Shown here: positions 36,013-47,400 of the stretch, in pieces
Position numbering within the stretch: the first letter of the stretch is position 1
Layout of the letters: every line of letters begins with the position of its first letter
Assembly: GCF_003573695.1 (NCBI RefSeq)
Contig: NC_039362.1
Coordinates: 196,476,168 to 196,540,167 of the forward strand
Origin: Papaver somniferum
Lineage: Eukaryota > Streptophyta > Magnoliopsida > Ranunculales > Papaveraceae
Direction: 5' to 3'
Length of the DNA stretch: 64,000 bases
The notes under the pieces: generated by a model
The model's database searches: none
What the model was told of the DNA's origin: nothing
The model's input: the letters and a program-made list of their open reading frames with translations, nothing else
Program-made: the position numbers and the translations under genes

Positions 36013-37819
36013 TCACTCGAAAGTATTGAAGAAATCAGCAGCATTTGGTCCGTTTAATTCAAACAATGAGCAGCATCTAATAAGTTCTTCTTCTGTGGTT
36101 GCTTGTTGGAGTAGTACGCTCAATTCATCTTCCTCGTCTGTCGAACATTGTTGTTCAACTGCACCGTACATACAAATAGTTAAGTCCAAAACTATAATAC
36201 TAAAGTTCCATGGACAACTACTCCCATAATAAGGAATAAGATTGAAGATTACCCATATCTGAAGTTGATGCTTCATTATTAGTATTCGGAGACCCACTGG
36301 TTGTGGTAGTCAGTGAATTTTGCACCACATTTTCTTCTTGTTCGAAAGGAAACACTAGATACTGCGGACAATTCTTCGCAGTGTGTCCCTAACATTCACA
36401 CAACTGACATGGCGGTGCATAAGCCATGGAAAATCCTATCATTGCAAGCAGGTTTTTGAGGTTAATTAGGCTAGCTTCTTCCATCTAGCCACTTCATCAG
36501 TTAAACGCTCTGCTTGGCTACTTAAAACCGATGTTTGATCGGTGAAAAATAATAATTGACTGGTCAAAATCGACTTCTCTTCCTGTAATCAAGTTTCAAA
36601 CGTTCTCGGGCTAAAATAATATAGTTAACAATCAAAATACAAAGAATAACTCTTTCTGTTCCCATTTTGTACAAACCATTACTCGGATCACATATCTACA
36701 CTAATATATACCTGTAAATCTTTTGCTTTTTTTTCGGCTTCTTCTAAATTTTGTTTTCTTTTATGCCGCGACTTTTCCGCTGATATCTTGTTTTGAGCTT
36801 TTCTGAAACAAGAAAAAGCAAACATAAACTTGATTAAGTTTTGCATCTCTGGTCATTCTACTTCTTTGACTCAAATATCATTTTTGCTTGCTAAAAGCAA
36901 ACCTCACCTTTTCAGCCTTTTCAGCTCTTCTGGATCTATGTTAGTGGTTTCAACCTGGTCTGCTGATAGTACAGGCGCATTAGCGCAGCTACCACCAACG
37001 GACTGGATGTTGCAGCCGCCTCCTACACTTCCACCGTTGGTTTTGTCGTTGATCTCTATAGATGAGCATCTAGCCAAAGTATTTTGGTATCGATGTTGTT
37101 GTGGTGCTCCATTTCTACTACCTCTTAAAGGGTAATTGGACGGTGATGGGTATAAATTTTCTCCTGCAAAATTAAATGCCTGTAAACCATGTAAGTATTA
37201 TATTTAAAGTAGAAAACGAAAACAATTAATAAAATGTATCAAGACGAGGAGGCATAAGAGCCTAGAGGTGCTAGACTTCCTAAGGTCAAAGGACGCAAAA
37301 CCATAAACCACACAAAAAAAAAGTTCAGAAAACCATCCCACGAGAAGGGAATGAAAAACCAAAAAAAGAGAAGTCAAAAAAAAATCTTCCAACAAATAAG
37401 GAATGAAAAACCAAAAAGGGAAAAATAAAAATAAAAAAAAGTTGCATCCTATAGGTTTAATTTTACACCCTTTTCTTGTAAAGTTCCGAGGAGGCACTAA
37501 AAGATACAAAAGTAACTTTGATGAACTTTCCGAGATCACACCAACACTATAAACCATAGGCAAGCTTACTAAAAGGGATTTCCTAAAGGTTTACTTGCTA
37601 TAAGCTTTATCTTGTAAAGCGTCCAGGGAAGAAAAGAAAAACCTTACCACAAAAAGGGAATGAAATGGTTTAAAAAAAAATAAAAAAAAATAAATTATCT
37701 GCTAAAACTTTGGTGGTATCTTCTACTTATAAGTGTTTTTCCCCTAAGATCTGGTTAAAGTTAGAAACTCTAGCCGAGTTGATATGTCCGAAAGGAAACA
37801 ATAGTTATCTACTCACCAT
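36013..37819 (-). pseudogene. bZIP-zinc knuckle gene, copy I (damaged or truncated)
   Basis: Exon structure parallels the intact paralogue: ATG 37,819-37,817, exon 2 37,179-36,908 (MAFNFAGENLYPSPSNY...), exon 3 36,802-36,712 (basic region AQNKISAEKSRHKRKQN, with Asn-x7-Arg) and exon 4 from 36,582 (zipper). Exon 4 has lost its splice donor through a deletion and runs into TAA at 36,468-36,466, giving a possible 160-residue bZIP-only protein. The zinc-knuckle exon (from 36,435) has TAG at 36,391-36,389 inside CQLCEC-stop-GHTAKNC. The last exon (36,158-36,013) is open. The zipper is about two heptads longer than in copy II. Confidence 0.75.
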
Positions 37820-37959
37820 GACAATCACAAAAGGAAGCAAAAAACAATTAGAGACCGGGATCGAGATAGTGAATGAGAAATGAAAAAACTTGCGATTTAG
37901 ATAGCGAATGAAAAATGGGAAGGCTTAAAGGGATAAAGGAATTTGGAGTTTCGGTGTTT

Positions 37960-38040
37960 GATGCTTGCTCTTATATAGGAAAGAACAATAATAATTCGAT
38001 GAAAATATTTACGAAAAATGCGATGTGAGGACACGTGTAA
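37960..38040 (-). promoter_or_regulatory. Promoter of bZIP copy I: TATA box and G-box
   Basis: TATATAAG on the minus strand at 37,970-37,977 lies about 150 bp before the ATG. A CACGTG G-box lies at 38,032-38,037, about 55 bp further upstream. Both are conserved in copy II. Confidence 0.6.
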
Positions 38041-38049
38041 AGAATCTCG

Positions 38050-39158
38050 TTAGCCAGCTGAGTCATAAATACAGAATCCAAACCAGGGTTCGAAAAATTA
38101 ATTAGAATTCGAAAAATTAAATAGGTTCCATTAAAAGAAAAAAAAAAAAAGGTCCGAAAAATTAAATAGAGTTCATACTTTATTGACTAATGTAATGATG
38201 TAATGGTTAAGCCGTTACTGTAATTATGTTAGAGACAAAAACATAATTACTTTTGTCCAAGCCTGAATCAAATTAAATTATTTTGTGTAGCATATGTATG
38301 TTGTTGAAAATTTTCGAAGTTATTTTCTTTTAAGTGTTGTGATTTGTTTCGATTTTTCTCTTATAGCGTCTGTTCTTTTTAAAAGTACAAGTTTTTCTCA
38401 GAAGTTGATACAAGAGTTCTTTAATTAAATTTTTTTTCCTTCTTCTAAAATTTGGTTACATGCTAATTTTTGGTGTATCCAATTAAGTTGAAAAACTACT
38501 TCCTAAATTGTATCCTAACGCACTCCTAATTTTATTTTGAAATGTAAAAATTGATTTTAATAGTTCTGATTGATTTTCCAAAAATTGTTAGTATTTCTTT
38601 ATCGGATGTCAAATAAATTATGCTAGAACTAAAATGTATAAAAAATGTATCTATATATGTGTAGTTAAAATAGAGAATGTAAATATTTTTAAATCTTGTT
38701 AAGAGTTCGTTAATTTATGACGTTTTAGATTGAGTTCGTTAATTTTCGGCGCTTTAGATTTTATAACATCTACTGTGTCGTACGTAATGCCAACAAATAA
38801 ACATTACATGTTAATAGACTTTAAATATGTCTAAGAGTTCGTTAATTTCTACCATGAATTCCAACAAATAAACATGACACGTAGACTTTAAATATGTCTT
38901 AAAATTTGTTAATTTGCGGCGTTTTAGATTTTATAATATGTACCGTGTCGTACAGAATTCCAACAGACAAACATGATACGAAAATAGATAAGGTATAAAT
39001 CTTTATAAGAGTTTGAAAATTCAATACCCATAAGGATGGCGCAACATCTTAACCGATAGTTAAGATTCTTATAAATCATCAAATTTTTATTTGAACGTTA
39101 AAAAGATAAAATTCAACATATAACTTAAATTACATTGGACTATTAAAATGAGAACATA
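38050..39158. repeat. AT-rich spacer with internal repeats, copy I
   Basis: No gene. Contains repeated TCCGAAAAATTAA-like units (38,088-38,165) and two or three copies of a roughly 120-bp unit (GTTCGTTAATTT, GGCGTTTTAGATTTTATAA, CCAACAAATAAACATGACACG) between 38,700 and 38,985. Further copies are at 58,375-59,495 and 42,737-43,430. Confidence 0.65.
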
Positions 39159-40923
39159 TTTTTTTTTTGAATAGAGAAAATTTATATTAAATAGAAATCA
39201 GTCAAAGGCACACACGGTGCAAAAGCAGTGCCAGTAAGGTCACTGTAACCAAAAACAGAGGAACGGGGAAGCTTAGTTATGCAAAACAACTTCCCAATTA
39301 TGAATAATCTGGCTGCTAGCTACATACTTAAACGTATTCGTATCACAACTCCAAAGAACCAGGGATTGTTTAACCTGTACAATGACTTTTTCCACATCTT
39401 TAGGTCTTCCACCAAACACTATATGATTCTTTTTCATTCCGCACATTAAAAACAATAGAAAAATGAAGAATATTCCATATGTGCTTACACTTTCCAGTCA
39501 AGACGTTGTTATCCCAGGCTTCAAATAATTGAAGAACAGTACCAGGCAATGTCCAGGAGATGCGCATTGACTTGAAGAAGTAATCAGTCGGAAAATGTAT
39601 GAGCAGTGCAGCAACAAGTGGTCATACGTGTCCAGTACTTCATTGCAGAGAGGGCAGGAAGTATTATCCAAGTTAACCCCTCGATGCCTAAGCATTTCTC
39701 TCTTCGGTAGAGAGTCATGAAAACAGCCCAAAGAAGAAAGCTTGCTTTTGGTGGGATGTAGTTTTTCTACATAAATCTGGAGAAAGAGCAGTCCGGAACT
39801 TTTCTAGAAAGGGTATCATAGAAGACCTTGTTATTGAAATTAGGATTAAATTCTACCTCGTCATCTTCTTCCACTAGAGTAGGAACAACACCAATGTCTC
39901 GATGGAACAAATCGCATTCCAACTGTTCGTTGGCGTTTAGCTGGTGCTTGAAGTTTCGATGCCATTGTTTCTAATCATCTGAGTGATTGATTCATGCTTC
40001 CGTGTGAAGGCTTTGAAAATAACCGGAAAGATATGTTTTAGACAGCCCACGTATCACCAACGATCCATCCAAAATATCACCCTCTTTCCATTTCGAATTT
40101 TAAAAGTAATCATATTGTGGATTTCTGGAACCATCCTAGTCACATTCCGCCATAAGCTCCTCCGTTGAATAGCGTTTTCATCAACCGACATGATCAGATC
40201 TGCATCTGCCCGAGTCTTTTGTTGAACAATAGTTCTCCACAAAGCCTGGTTATGTTTTGTATAAGGCCATGTCCATTTAACAAGCAAAGTCTTGTTAGTA
40301 ATGCGTAAGTTTTTCACGCTTAATCCACCTTGCTCCTTATTCAAATTGATCTTGTCCCATTTAACCCAAGCCAATGTATTTCTCCCTTCAACAGCATCCC
40401 ATAGGAAATTTCTCATCAATTTTATCATTTTCTTCTCCACATGAACTGGCAGGTGAAAAAGAGATAAGAAATACACCGGTAAGCTAGCTAGACAACTCTT
40501 GATAAGCACAAGCCGGCCTGCTTTATTGAAAAAATATTCTTCCAAGATGCTAACTTTTGTGCCATCTTTTCTAAAACAATATCCCAAATTGAAGTACTTC
40601 TCGAGGTTGCACCAATTAGCATGCCATGATATTTTATTGGAAAAATCTCTGTTTTGCATCCAAGATCCTTAGCTAGATAGCCAATAATCTCATTCGCACC
40701 AACACCTATCATAGTACTTTTGTCCAAATGAAGTTTCATACCCGTTAAAGACTCAAACATAGACAAAATAATGAAAAGTCTAGTTACCTCATTCGCATTT
40801 GCATCGATAAAAATGAGAGTATCATCCACGAATTGTAAATGAGAAATCATGCACTCAGTTTCTGCTACTTTAAAGCCGGTAATCTGACCTCTTTACACAA
40901 CATCATTCATCAACTTACCTGAT
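39159..40923 (-). pseudogene. 5'-truncated L1-type LINE, copy I
   Basis: Minus-strand ORF2 remnant starting in the RT domain. It has QFVDDTLIFIDAN (FVDD active site), the region GRLVLIKSCLASLPVYFLSL, the connector WVKWDKINLNKEQGGLSVKN and a zf-RVT-like CPLCNEVLDTYDHLLLHC near 39,660-39,600. Frameshifts lie near 40,560 and between 40,054 and 39,731. A poly(T) run at 39,159-39,168 is the reversed poly(A) tail. The 5' end is cut by the LTR at 40,924. Confidence 0.8.
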
Positions 40924-42578
40924 TGAATTTTAGATGGTGGTAAGAAAGGTTGTCGTTCACTCGGACTTCATGAGATTGATTTTAAGAATTAATAAAAGAA
41001 AAAGCTAGAAATAAAGAAAATTTATACAAAATATGTCACATGATGAAGAATTTACTGGGACTCAGAATTTCGCTGTTTTTCATAATCAAGTGGTTCAGAA
41101 ATTAATCCTTGGCAATTCTAGCTCAAAATAAAAGAAATAATAACTCTATTCTTTGCCAAGGCAGATTTCATAAAACATTAGTTGTATTTTGTTGAGCATG
41201 ACGCATCAAAAGTAATTAAAACTAAGCATGCGACATCAGACAAAATAACAGATAATTAATAGAAATCATAAAACAATTAAATTCTATGAAAATAGGTATA
41301 AAAGAATTAATTTAATTACCACATGGGTGAAAAACAACTTCCTCTGTCGTCCCAGTGATGGGTTCTAGGTCCGCATGGTGAAAACACGCTCAAAGGAATT
41401 TTCCATTGCTCAAAAAGGTGTTGCAAGGAGAAAAGGTATAAAGCAGTGCGCTTGTAACAGAGAAACACTAACGGAGTGTTGCAAATTGGAAATAATTGTT
41501 ACAAAGATATGGATTTTGAAATTATAGGCAATGGTTTCTGTGACTGTCTATGTATGTTGTTCTGTGTTCTTCGTCTTCTTCTTTTCTTCAGCAATGGTGA
41601 TTGTATGCACATCGATTCTGAGCCTCTATTCGATCCCCCAAACTCCATAATCCCTCTTTGACCTCTGAATGCTCTTTATATACCCCACTGCACCAAGTAT
41701 CTCATGTAATAAATTCCAAAATTTTTGTAATAACTTTCATGCAGTTACGGGAATAATATCGATTTTCTCTCCTTTTTTATCTCTTCCACATGCCTGAATC
41801 CTTCCAATACGCTGAGAATGAGTCTTTGGGAGTAAATCTTCTTGCAGCCACACGTCAACTTCTCTAAATCGCACAAAAGAAACGAGAGAGAGCACAAACA
41901 GAATCCGATACTCGTGTCTCTGTTTTACCTGAAAACTACGTGTACAACCCGAGTCTATTAATTCCAACACAATTACCAGCCCTGTTAAGACGAAACAGGA
42001 TAATCCGAACTCATTTTAGCGGTTTAATCTCCACCAAATCTCCTCCAATCTTCCATAGAAACCCGATAATATTTCAAGTGAATATACGGCCCTGTTTTTT
42101 TCATTGCCGATTATTCAACCAAATCCAGTTGATTTTGAAGCCCATACCATGCATGTTACTTTGATTTAAGGCATCCCTCACAGTTTCAGTCATTGAATCT
42201 CCTTAGAACACGCCCAAACGACGAACCCTAATTTTGTTTTTCCCTTGCCAAAAATTCCCGCCAAAAAATTAATTCAAACGGAGAGGAAGATGGTTTCCCC
42301 TTAACCAGTGATGGGGTGCGCCTAGCAGTTGATGTCCTGGGGTGAAAATAGTAAATAAGGTGCCCCTTATCAGTTGAGGCGCCCCTTATCCAAAGCAGGG
42401 GTCCGTTTAGCAAATGTCCTCCGGGATGCTTTTAACAACTTTTCGAGCCGAATTTTTCCGAAAAATGTTTATTTCCCATGAATACCTACAAACACATAAA
42501 ACACCATAATAAGTACAAAACCGAGTACCAATAATACAGAAAATTAAGGACAATATAGACACACAAATGTGTCTATCA
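40924..42578 (-). repeat. Athila-type LTR (family D), copy I
   Basis: Read on the minus strand it starts TGATAGACACATTTGTG at 42,578 and ends near AAAATTCA at 40,924, about 1.66 kb. It has the AAGGGGCACC repeats seen in element A LTRs and a TATATAAAG box (41,674-41,682). It is followed on the right by AAATACCCCCAAACTTATTA, the reversed polypurine tract. Confidence 0.75.
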
Positions 42579-42736
42579 AATACCCCCAAACTTATTATTT
42601 TCTAGTCCTCGAGCAAAACTAATCTTGAAAATAAAATCCTAACTCATTAGGTGGCCCTAGTGACCGAGTTGTATTCTCGGCAGGGTTTACCAGAGGTGTA
42701 CCCACAAAACCTTTACTCCATAACCTAGCTATCTAG
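42579..42736 (-). other. Stub of Athila 3' internal region
   Basis: 158 bp including the polypurine tract, equivalent to 62,946-63,107, ending abruptly after CTAGCTATCTAG. Beyond it lies another copy of the spacer repeat, so the rest of the element was deleted. Confidence 0.7.
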
Positions 42737-43640
42737 AGTTCTTTAATTTAAAAATAAATAATTCCTTCTTCTAAAATTTGGTTACATGCTAATTTTTGGT
42801 GTATCGAATTAAGTTGAAAAATTACTTCCAAAATTGTATCACTCCTAATTTTATTTTCAAATGTAAAAGTTGTTTTTGATTGTCCTGATTGATTTCTAAA
42901 AATTGTTAGTATTTCTTTATCGGATGTCAACTAAATTACATTAGACCTAAAAATGTATAAGAAAATGTATCTATATACGCCTGTAGTTAAAATAGAGAAT
43001 GTAGACATTTTTAAATCCGATTAAGAGTTTGTTAAGTTATGGCATTTTAGATTTTATAACATCTACCGTGTCGTACAGAATCCCAACAAATAAACATTAC
43101 ACATGTTAATAGACTTTAAATATGTCTAAGAGTTCGTTAATCTCTATCATGTCGTACGGAATTCCAACAAATAAACATGACACGTAAACTCTAAATATGT
43201 CTTAAATCTGTTAATTTGCGGCGTTATAGATTTTATAATATATACCGTGTCGTAGGAAATTCCAACAAACAAACATGACACGACAATAGATAAGGTATAA
43301 ATCTTTATAATAGTTTGAAAATTCAATACACATAAAGATTGCCGAACATCTTAACAAATAGTTAAGATTCTTATAAATCATCAATTTTTATTTGGACCGT
43401 AAAAAGATAAAATTCAACATATAACTTAATCATTAAAAAAAGACATATTTTTTTAATAGAGAAAATTTATATTAAAAAGAAAAATCAGCCAAAGGCATAC
43501 AATACAAATGCAGTGCCAGTAAGGTCACTATAACCAAAAACAAAGGAAAGGAGAAGCTTAGTTATGCAAAACAACTCACCAATTATGAATAATCTGAATG
43601 CTATCTACATACTTAGACGTATTCATGTCACAGCTCCAAA
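42737..43640. repeat. Third copy of the spacer and LINE-tail segment
   Basis: Corresponds to 38,409-39,353 and 58,757-59,695 in order and orientation, including the start of the LINE tail (43,440-43,640). It is more diverged, with several small deletions. It ends where the full-length LINE is inserted. Confidence 0.75.
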
Positions 43641-43649
43641 GATGGTCAA
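43635..43649. repeat. Target-site duplication of the LINE (3' side)
   Basis: TCCAAAGATGGTCAA is repeated perfectly at 49,924-49,938. The reversed poly(A) tail (43,650-43,660) follows directly. Confidence 0.92.
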
Positions 43650-43752
43650 ATTTTTTTTTTGATTGAAAGGAGGTAATAAAAAAAGAAGGAATGTACAGGA
43701 CATCTACCAGTGGTAGAAAAAAACAACGAAAAGTGAAAAAACAAAACAAATA

Positions 43753-46700
43753 TTACAGAAATAGAGCTTGCCAATTAGAAGACACGGTATATGAGAAGTT
43801 CAAATGAACTCTGCGCCCCGCAGCCACTGCCCATAATAGGATAGAAGTTTTTGTTTCATAGATAAGGTCATCATCTGTTTTGTAAATATAGTTTTCTTCA
43901 AATCTTCTACAATTCCTTTCCCTCCAAATCGAATTGATGATTGCAGAAGGAATAAATTTCCAAACAAAGTTACCAGAAAAGAGAGTAAACCAAATCTCCG
44001 CCAGAGTTTTCATAGAACCTGGAACAACCCAACACCAACCTGTATTTGGTATTATGCTACACCAAATCTTATAAGCCACTTTACAATGTAAGAAAATATG
44101 GTCCTGAGATTCCTCTCCTCCTCCACATAAAGCACAATTGTTATCAATATTCATACCTTTTTGTTGAAGCCTATCGATCGTGTTCAACTTACCATGAATC
44201 AGGCTCCACATCAGAAAGCAAATTTTTGGAGGAATTTCATGTTGCCAGGTGAAATGAGAAGGGAAGTTTGGTATTCCGTGAGTCGCCACTAACTGTGAAT
44301 ACAACGATTTGATAGTAAAAATTCAAGAGGGATGAATCTTCCACCTACGAGTGTCTGATAGACCATCACGGATAGGTGGATTGTCACCAATGATGGTAAG
44401 TAAAGCAGCATACTCTTGAGATTCAAAATTTGAAAGAACTCTCCTGAAGTCAAACTTCCAGTTTCCCTCAATGGAAATCATATCTGCAACGTTAGCATTC
44501 TTGTTCCTGATCAACTTAAAAAGATTAGGACAAACACATGATAAAGGTTGCTGCCCTCTCCAACAATCATTCCAGAAGGAAATATTTGTACCTGAATGTA
44601 GGAAAATAGTCGAATTCTCACTAATGTAGCAAGCACAATCGGCTATAGCTCGCCAACAAGACACCCCATAAGAGAGATTAACCTTACCCGGTAACTAATA
44701 GGAATAATCAGTACCGTACTTATCTGCTATAATCTTGTACCAAAGCTTGTTCTTTTCCACACCAAATCTCCAACACCATTTAGCTAACATAGCAGTATTC
44801 ATAAGCTTAAGATTGCAGACACCCAGACCACCTCTTTCCTTTTTCGCACAAACTATGTCCCAGTTAACTAAGTGAGATAATTTTGCACCTTCTTTAAATT
44901 CCCATAAAAAATTCCGCATTTTCTTTTCAAGAAGCTTAATAACTGAGACCGGGGCTTTGAAAAGAGAAAAATAGTAGGTTGGCAGAGAAGAAAGAATACA
45001 CTTCAAGAGAGCTAATTTCCCCCCCTTCGATAAAGAAATCCGCCTCCAGACTGAAAGTCTAGCATCAAACTTCTCAATTATTGGATCCCAAATTCTTATA
45101 GAACCACATTTCGCTCCAATAGGCATTCCCAAATACATAAAAGGAAGGACGTCAACTGAACAACCAAGTTCTTCTGCCCACATTGGTAAGTTATGGACTG
45201 CTCCAACAGCAATAAGACGTGTTTTCAAATTGTTTATCTTGAGGCCTGCTATGAATTCGAAACATTGTAAAACAGAAAACAAGTTATGTAGATCTTCTCT
45301 TTTATTATCCGAAAAGAAGATTGTGTCATCCGCATAATGAAGATGATTTACCACAATACTGGATGACGAAACTGAGAAACCGCTGAAGAGACCTTGACTA
45401 GATGCCCTATCCATAAACCTTGAAAAACCTTCCATTGCAATGATAAATAAAAGAGGAGAAATTGGACAACCCTGTCTAACACCTCTTGAACTCGTGAAAT
45501 ATCCAAAGGAAGACCCATTAATAAGAACCGAAAAAGAAGCAGATGAATAAGAAAATCTTAGCCAATTGCACCATTTCCTGCCAAAACCCATCTGAACAAG
45601 AACAAACTCTAAATATCTCCAGTTAACTCTATCAAACGCCTTTTCAAGATCAATTTTACACACAATACCCGGATCTTTAGACCTTATTCTTGAATCCACT
45701 AATTCATTAGCAATAAGAGTGCCATCAATAATCTGTCTGCCTTCAATATAAGCACATTGGACAGGAGAAATCAATTTATCCATAACAAACTTCAGCCTAT
45801 TAGCTAAAACCTTAGCAATAATCTTGTAAACACTAGTCAACAAACAAATAGGTCTACAATCCTTTATAGTCTCAATATGATCTTTTTTAGGCACAAGAGT
45901 AATGAAAGTAGAATTGTGTTTAGAGTTGATAGTACCTGTATTGCAGAATTCATACACCGTACCCATGATATCATCCTTGATGAAATACCAGCATTTTTGA
46001 AAGAAAAGAATAGGAAAACCATCCGGACCTGGAGCTTTGTCATTCCCCAAATCTCTAATTGCATGCATAACCTCCTCCTCTGTGAAATCCTCCTCTAACA
46101 TGGTGGCATCTGCGTCAGAAATGGAATCAAACAGAATTCCATCTAAATTGGGTCGAATGACTTCTTCCTCAGAAAATAGTGTTTTGTAATAATCCACTAT
46201 ATGATCTTGTAACCTTCCTCTATTAGTCACCAACTCATTCCCGATGTACAATTGTCTGATTCTGTTGTATCTACGCCTTGCTGAAGCATTGGCGATAAAA
46301 AAAGAAGTATTTCTATCACCTTCCTTTAACCACTTTATTTTAGATTTAATTCTCCACGAAGTCTCCTCCATCTTGGTAATCTTTTCAAAATCTTCTTTAT
46401 ATGGAAGATGCACCTTCCGCTCCTCCTCAGTTAAAATATTATCTTCACTAAGACCATCCAAAGTTTGAATTTCAGAGAGAATATTCTTCAATTTTGTATT
46501 AATATGTCCGAAAACCTCTTTATTCCAGACTTTTAGCTTCTCTTTAAGTGCTTGTAACTTCGACCAGAGCACAGTGCTTGGAGTACCTGCAAAACAAAAA
46601 GAAAGCCACCAATCTTCGAGTAATTTTAGGAATCCATTCTCCATGAACCACATGTTCTCAAACCTAAAAGGACTAGGTCCCCAAGAAGGGTTGGAAATAT

Positions 46701-47400
46701 CTAAAAGGATTGGGATATGATCTGAGGTTGGTCTTGCTTTGGCTAATTGGGTGACAAAAGGGTATTGTTGCTCAAAGGATGGGGAAATGAGGAATCTGTC
46801 CAGTCTACACATAACTGGATTTGTTTGTCCATTTGACCAAGTGTATCTTGCACCCTTGAGAGGTAAATCAATAAGGTCATTTTCCACTATGAACTTATTA
46901 AACTTCTTCATACTTCTTGTGATCCTCGCACAATTATTTTTCTCAGAACACTTGGTAATTGTATTAAAATCACCACCAATACACCACGGGAGATCCGGCC
47001 AATATCTACAAACTGTATCAAGCTCAATCCAAAAATCACTTCTGTCCACAGAATTGGTAGGACCATAAACACTTGTAAGAACCCACTGGAAATTGTCTGA
47101 TTTATTTGTGCAAAGTACAGAGATTGTATACTCCGCAACAAGAGAGTCAGTTATAGTTACCATGTCTTTATCCCAAAGAATAAGCATACCACCTGAGCTC
47201 CCTACAGACTGTTGCATTGTCCAGCCTACATTCTTATATCCACAAATCTTCCTAATATCCCAAGATGTACAATGCGTCATCTTGGTTTCTTGAAGAATTA
47301 TTACTGGAGCTTGAAAAATCTGTAACAACTTATGTACTACTGTTCTTCGTCTACTGGAGTTCAACCCTCTAACATTCCAAGTTAGGATTTTTAAACTCAT
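43753..47400 (-). pseudogene. LINE ORF2: endonuclease, reverse transcriptase, zf-RVT; two premature stops
   Basis: Start ATG at 47,400 overlaps the ORF1 stop (ATGA). The endonuclease domain (residues about 1-235) has LTWNVRG, LQETKM, SVYGP, GGDFNTI, RLDRFL and SDHIPI intact. RT (about 480-760) has GPDGFPILFFQKCW, KIDLEKAFDRVNW, GVRQGCPISPLLF and HYADDTIFF (YADD, plus strand 45,326-45,337). The same frame continues to 43,753 through TAG at 44,697-44,695 and TGA at 44,325-44,323. Beyond these is a zf-RVT region CALCGGGEESQDHIFLHC. The full frame is 1,215 codons; the first stop leaves 901 residues with both enzymatic domains. Confidence 0.92.

Larger units (their letters stand above)
35560..42736. 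repeat. Segmental duplication, copy I
   Basis: Colinear with about 55,660-63,110: bZIP gene, AT-rich spacer, LINE fragment, Athila-type LTR and polypurine tract occur in the same order and orientation. Similarity is high (about 95-97%) from intron 1 of the gene rightwards to the LINE fragment, about 92% in the LTR, and clearly lower (about 80-90%) from exon 2 leftwards. The left edge is gradual near 35,560; on the right the copies part near 42,736. Confidence 0.85.

Noticed and set aside
37204..37563. 119-codon minus-strand ORF
   Set aside because: It lies entirely in intron 1 of bZIP copy I and the equivalent in copy II is not an open frame.
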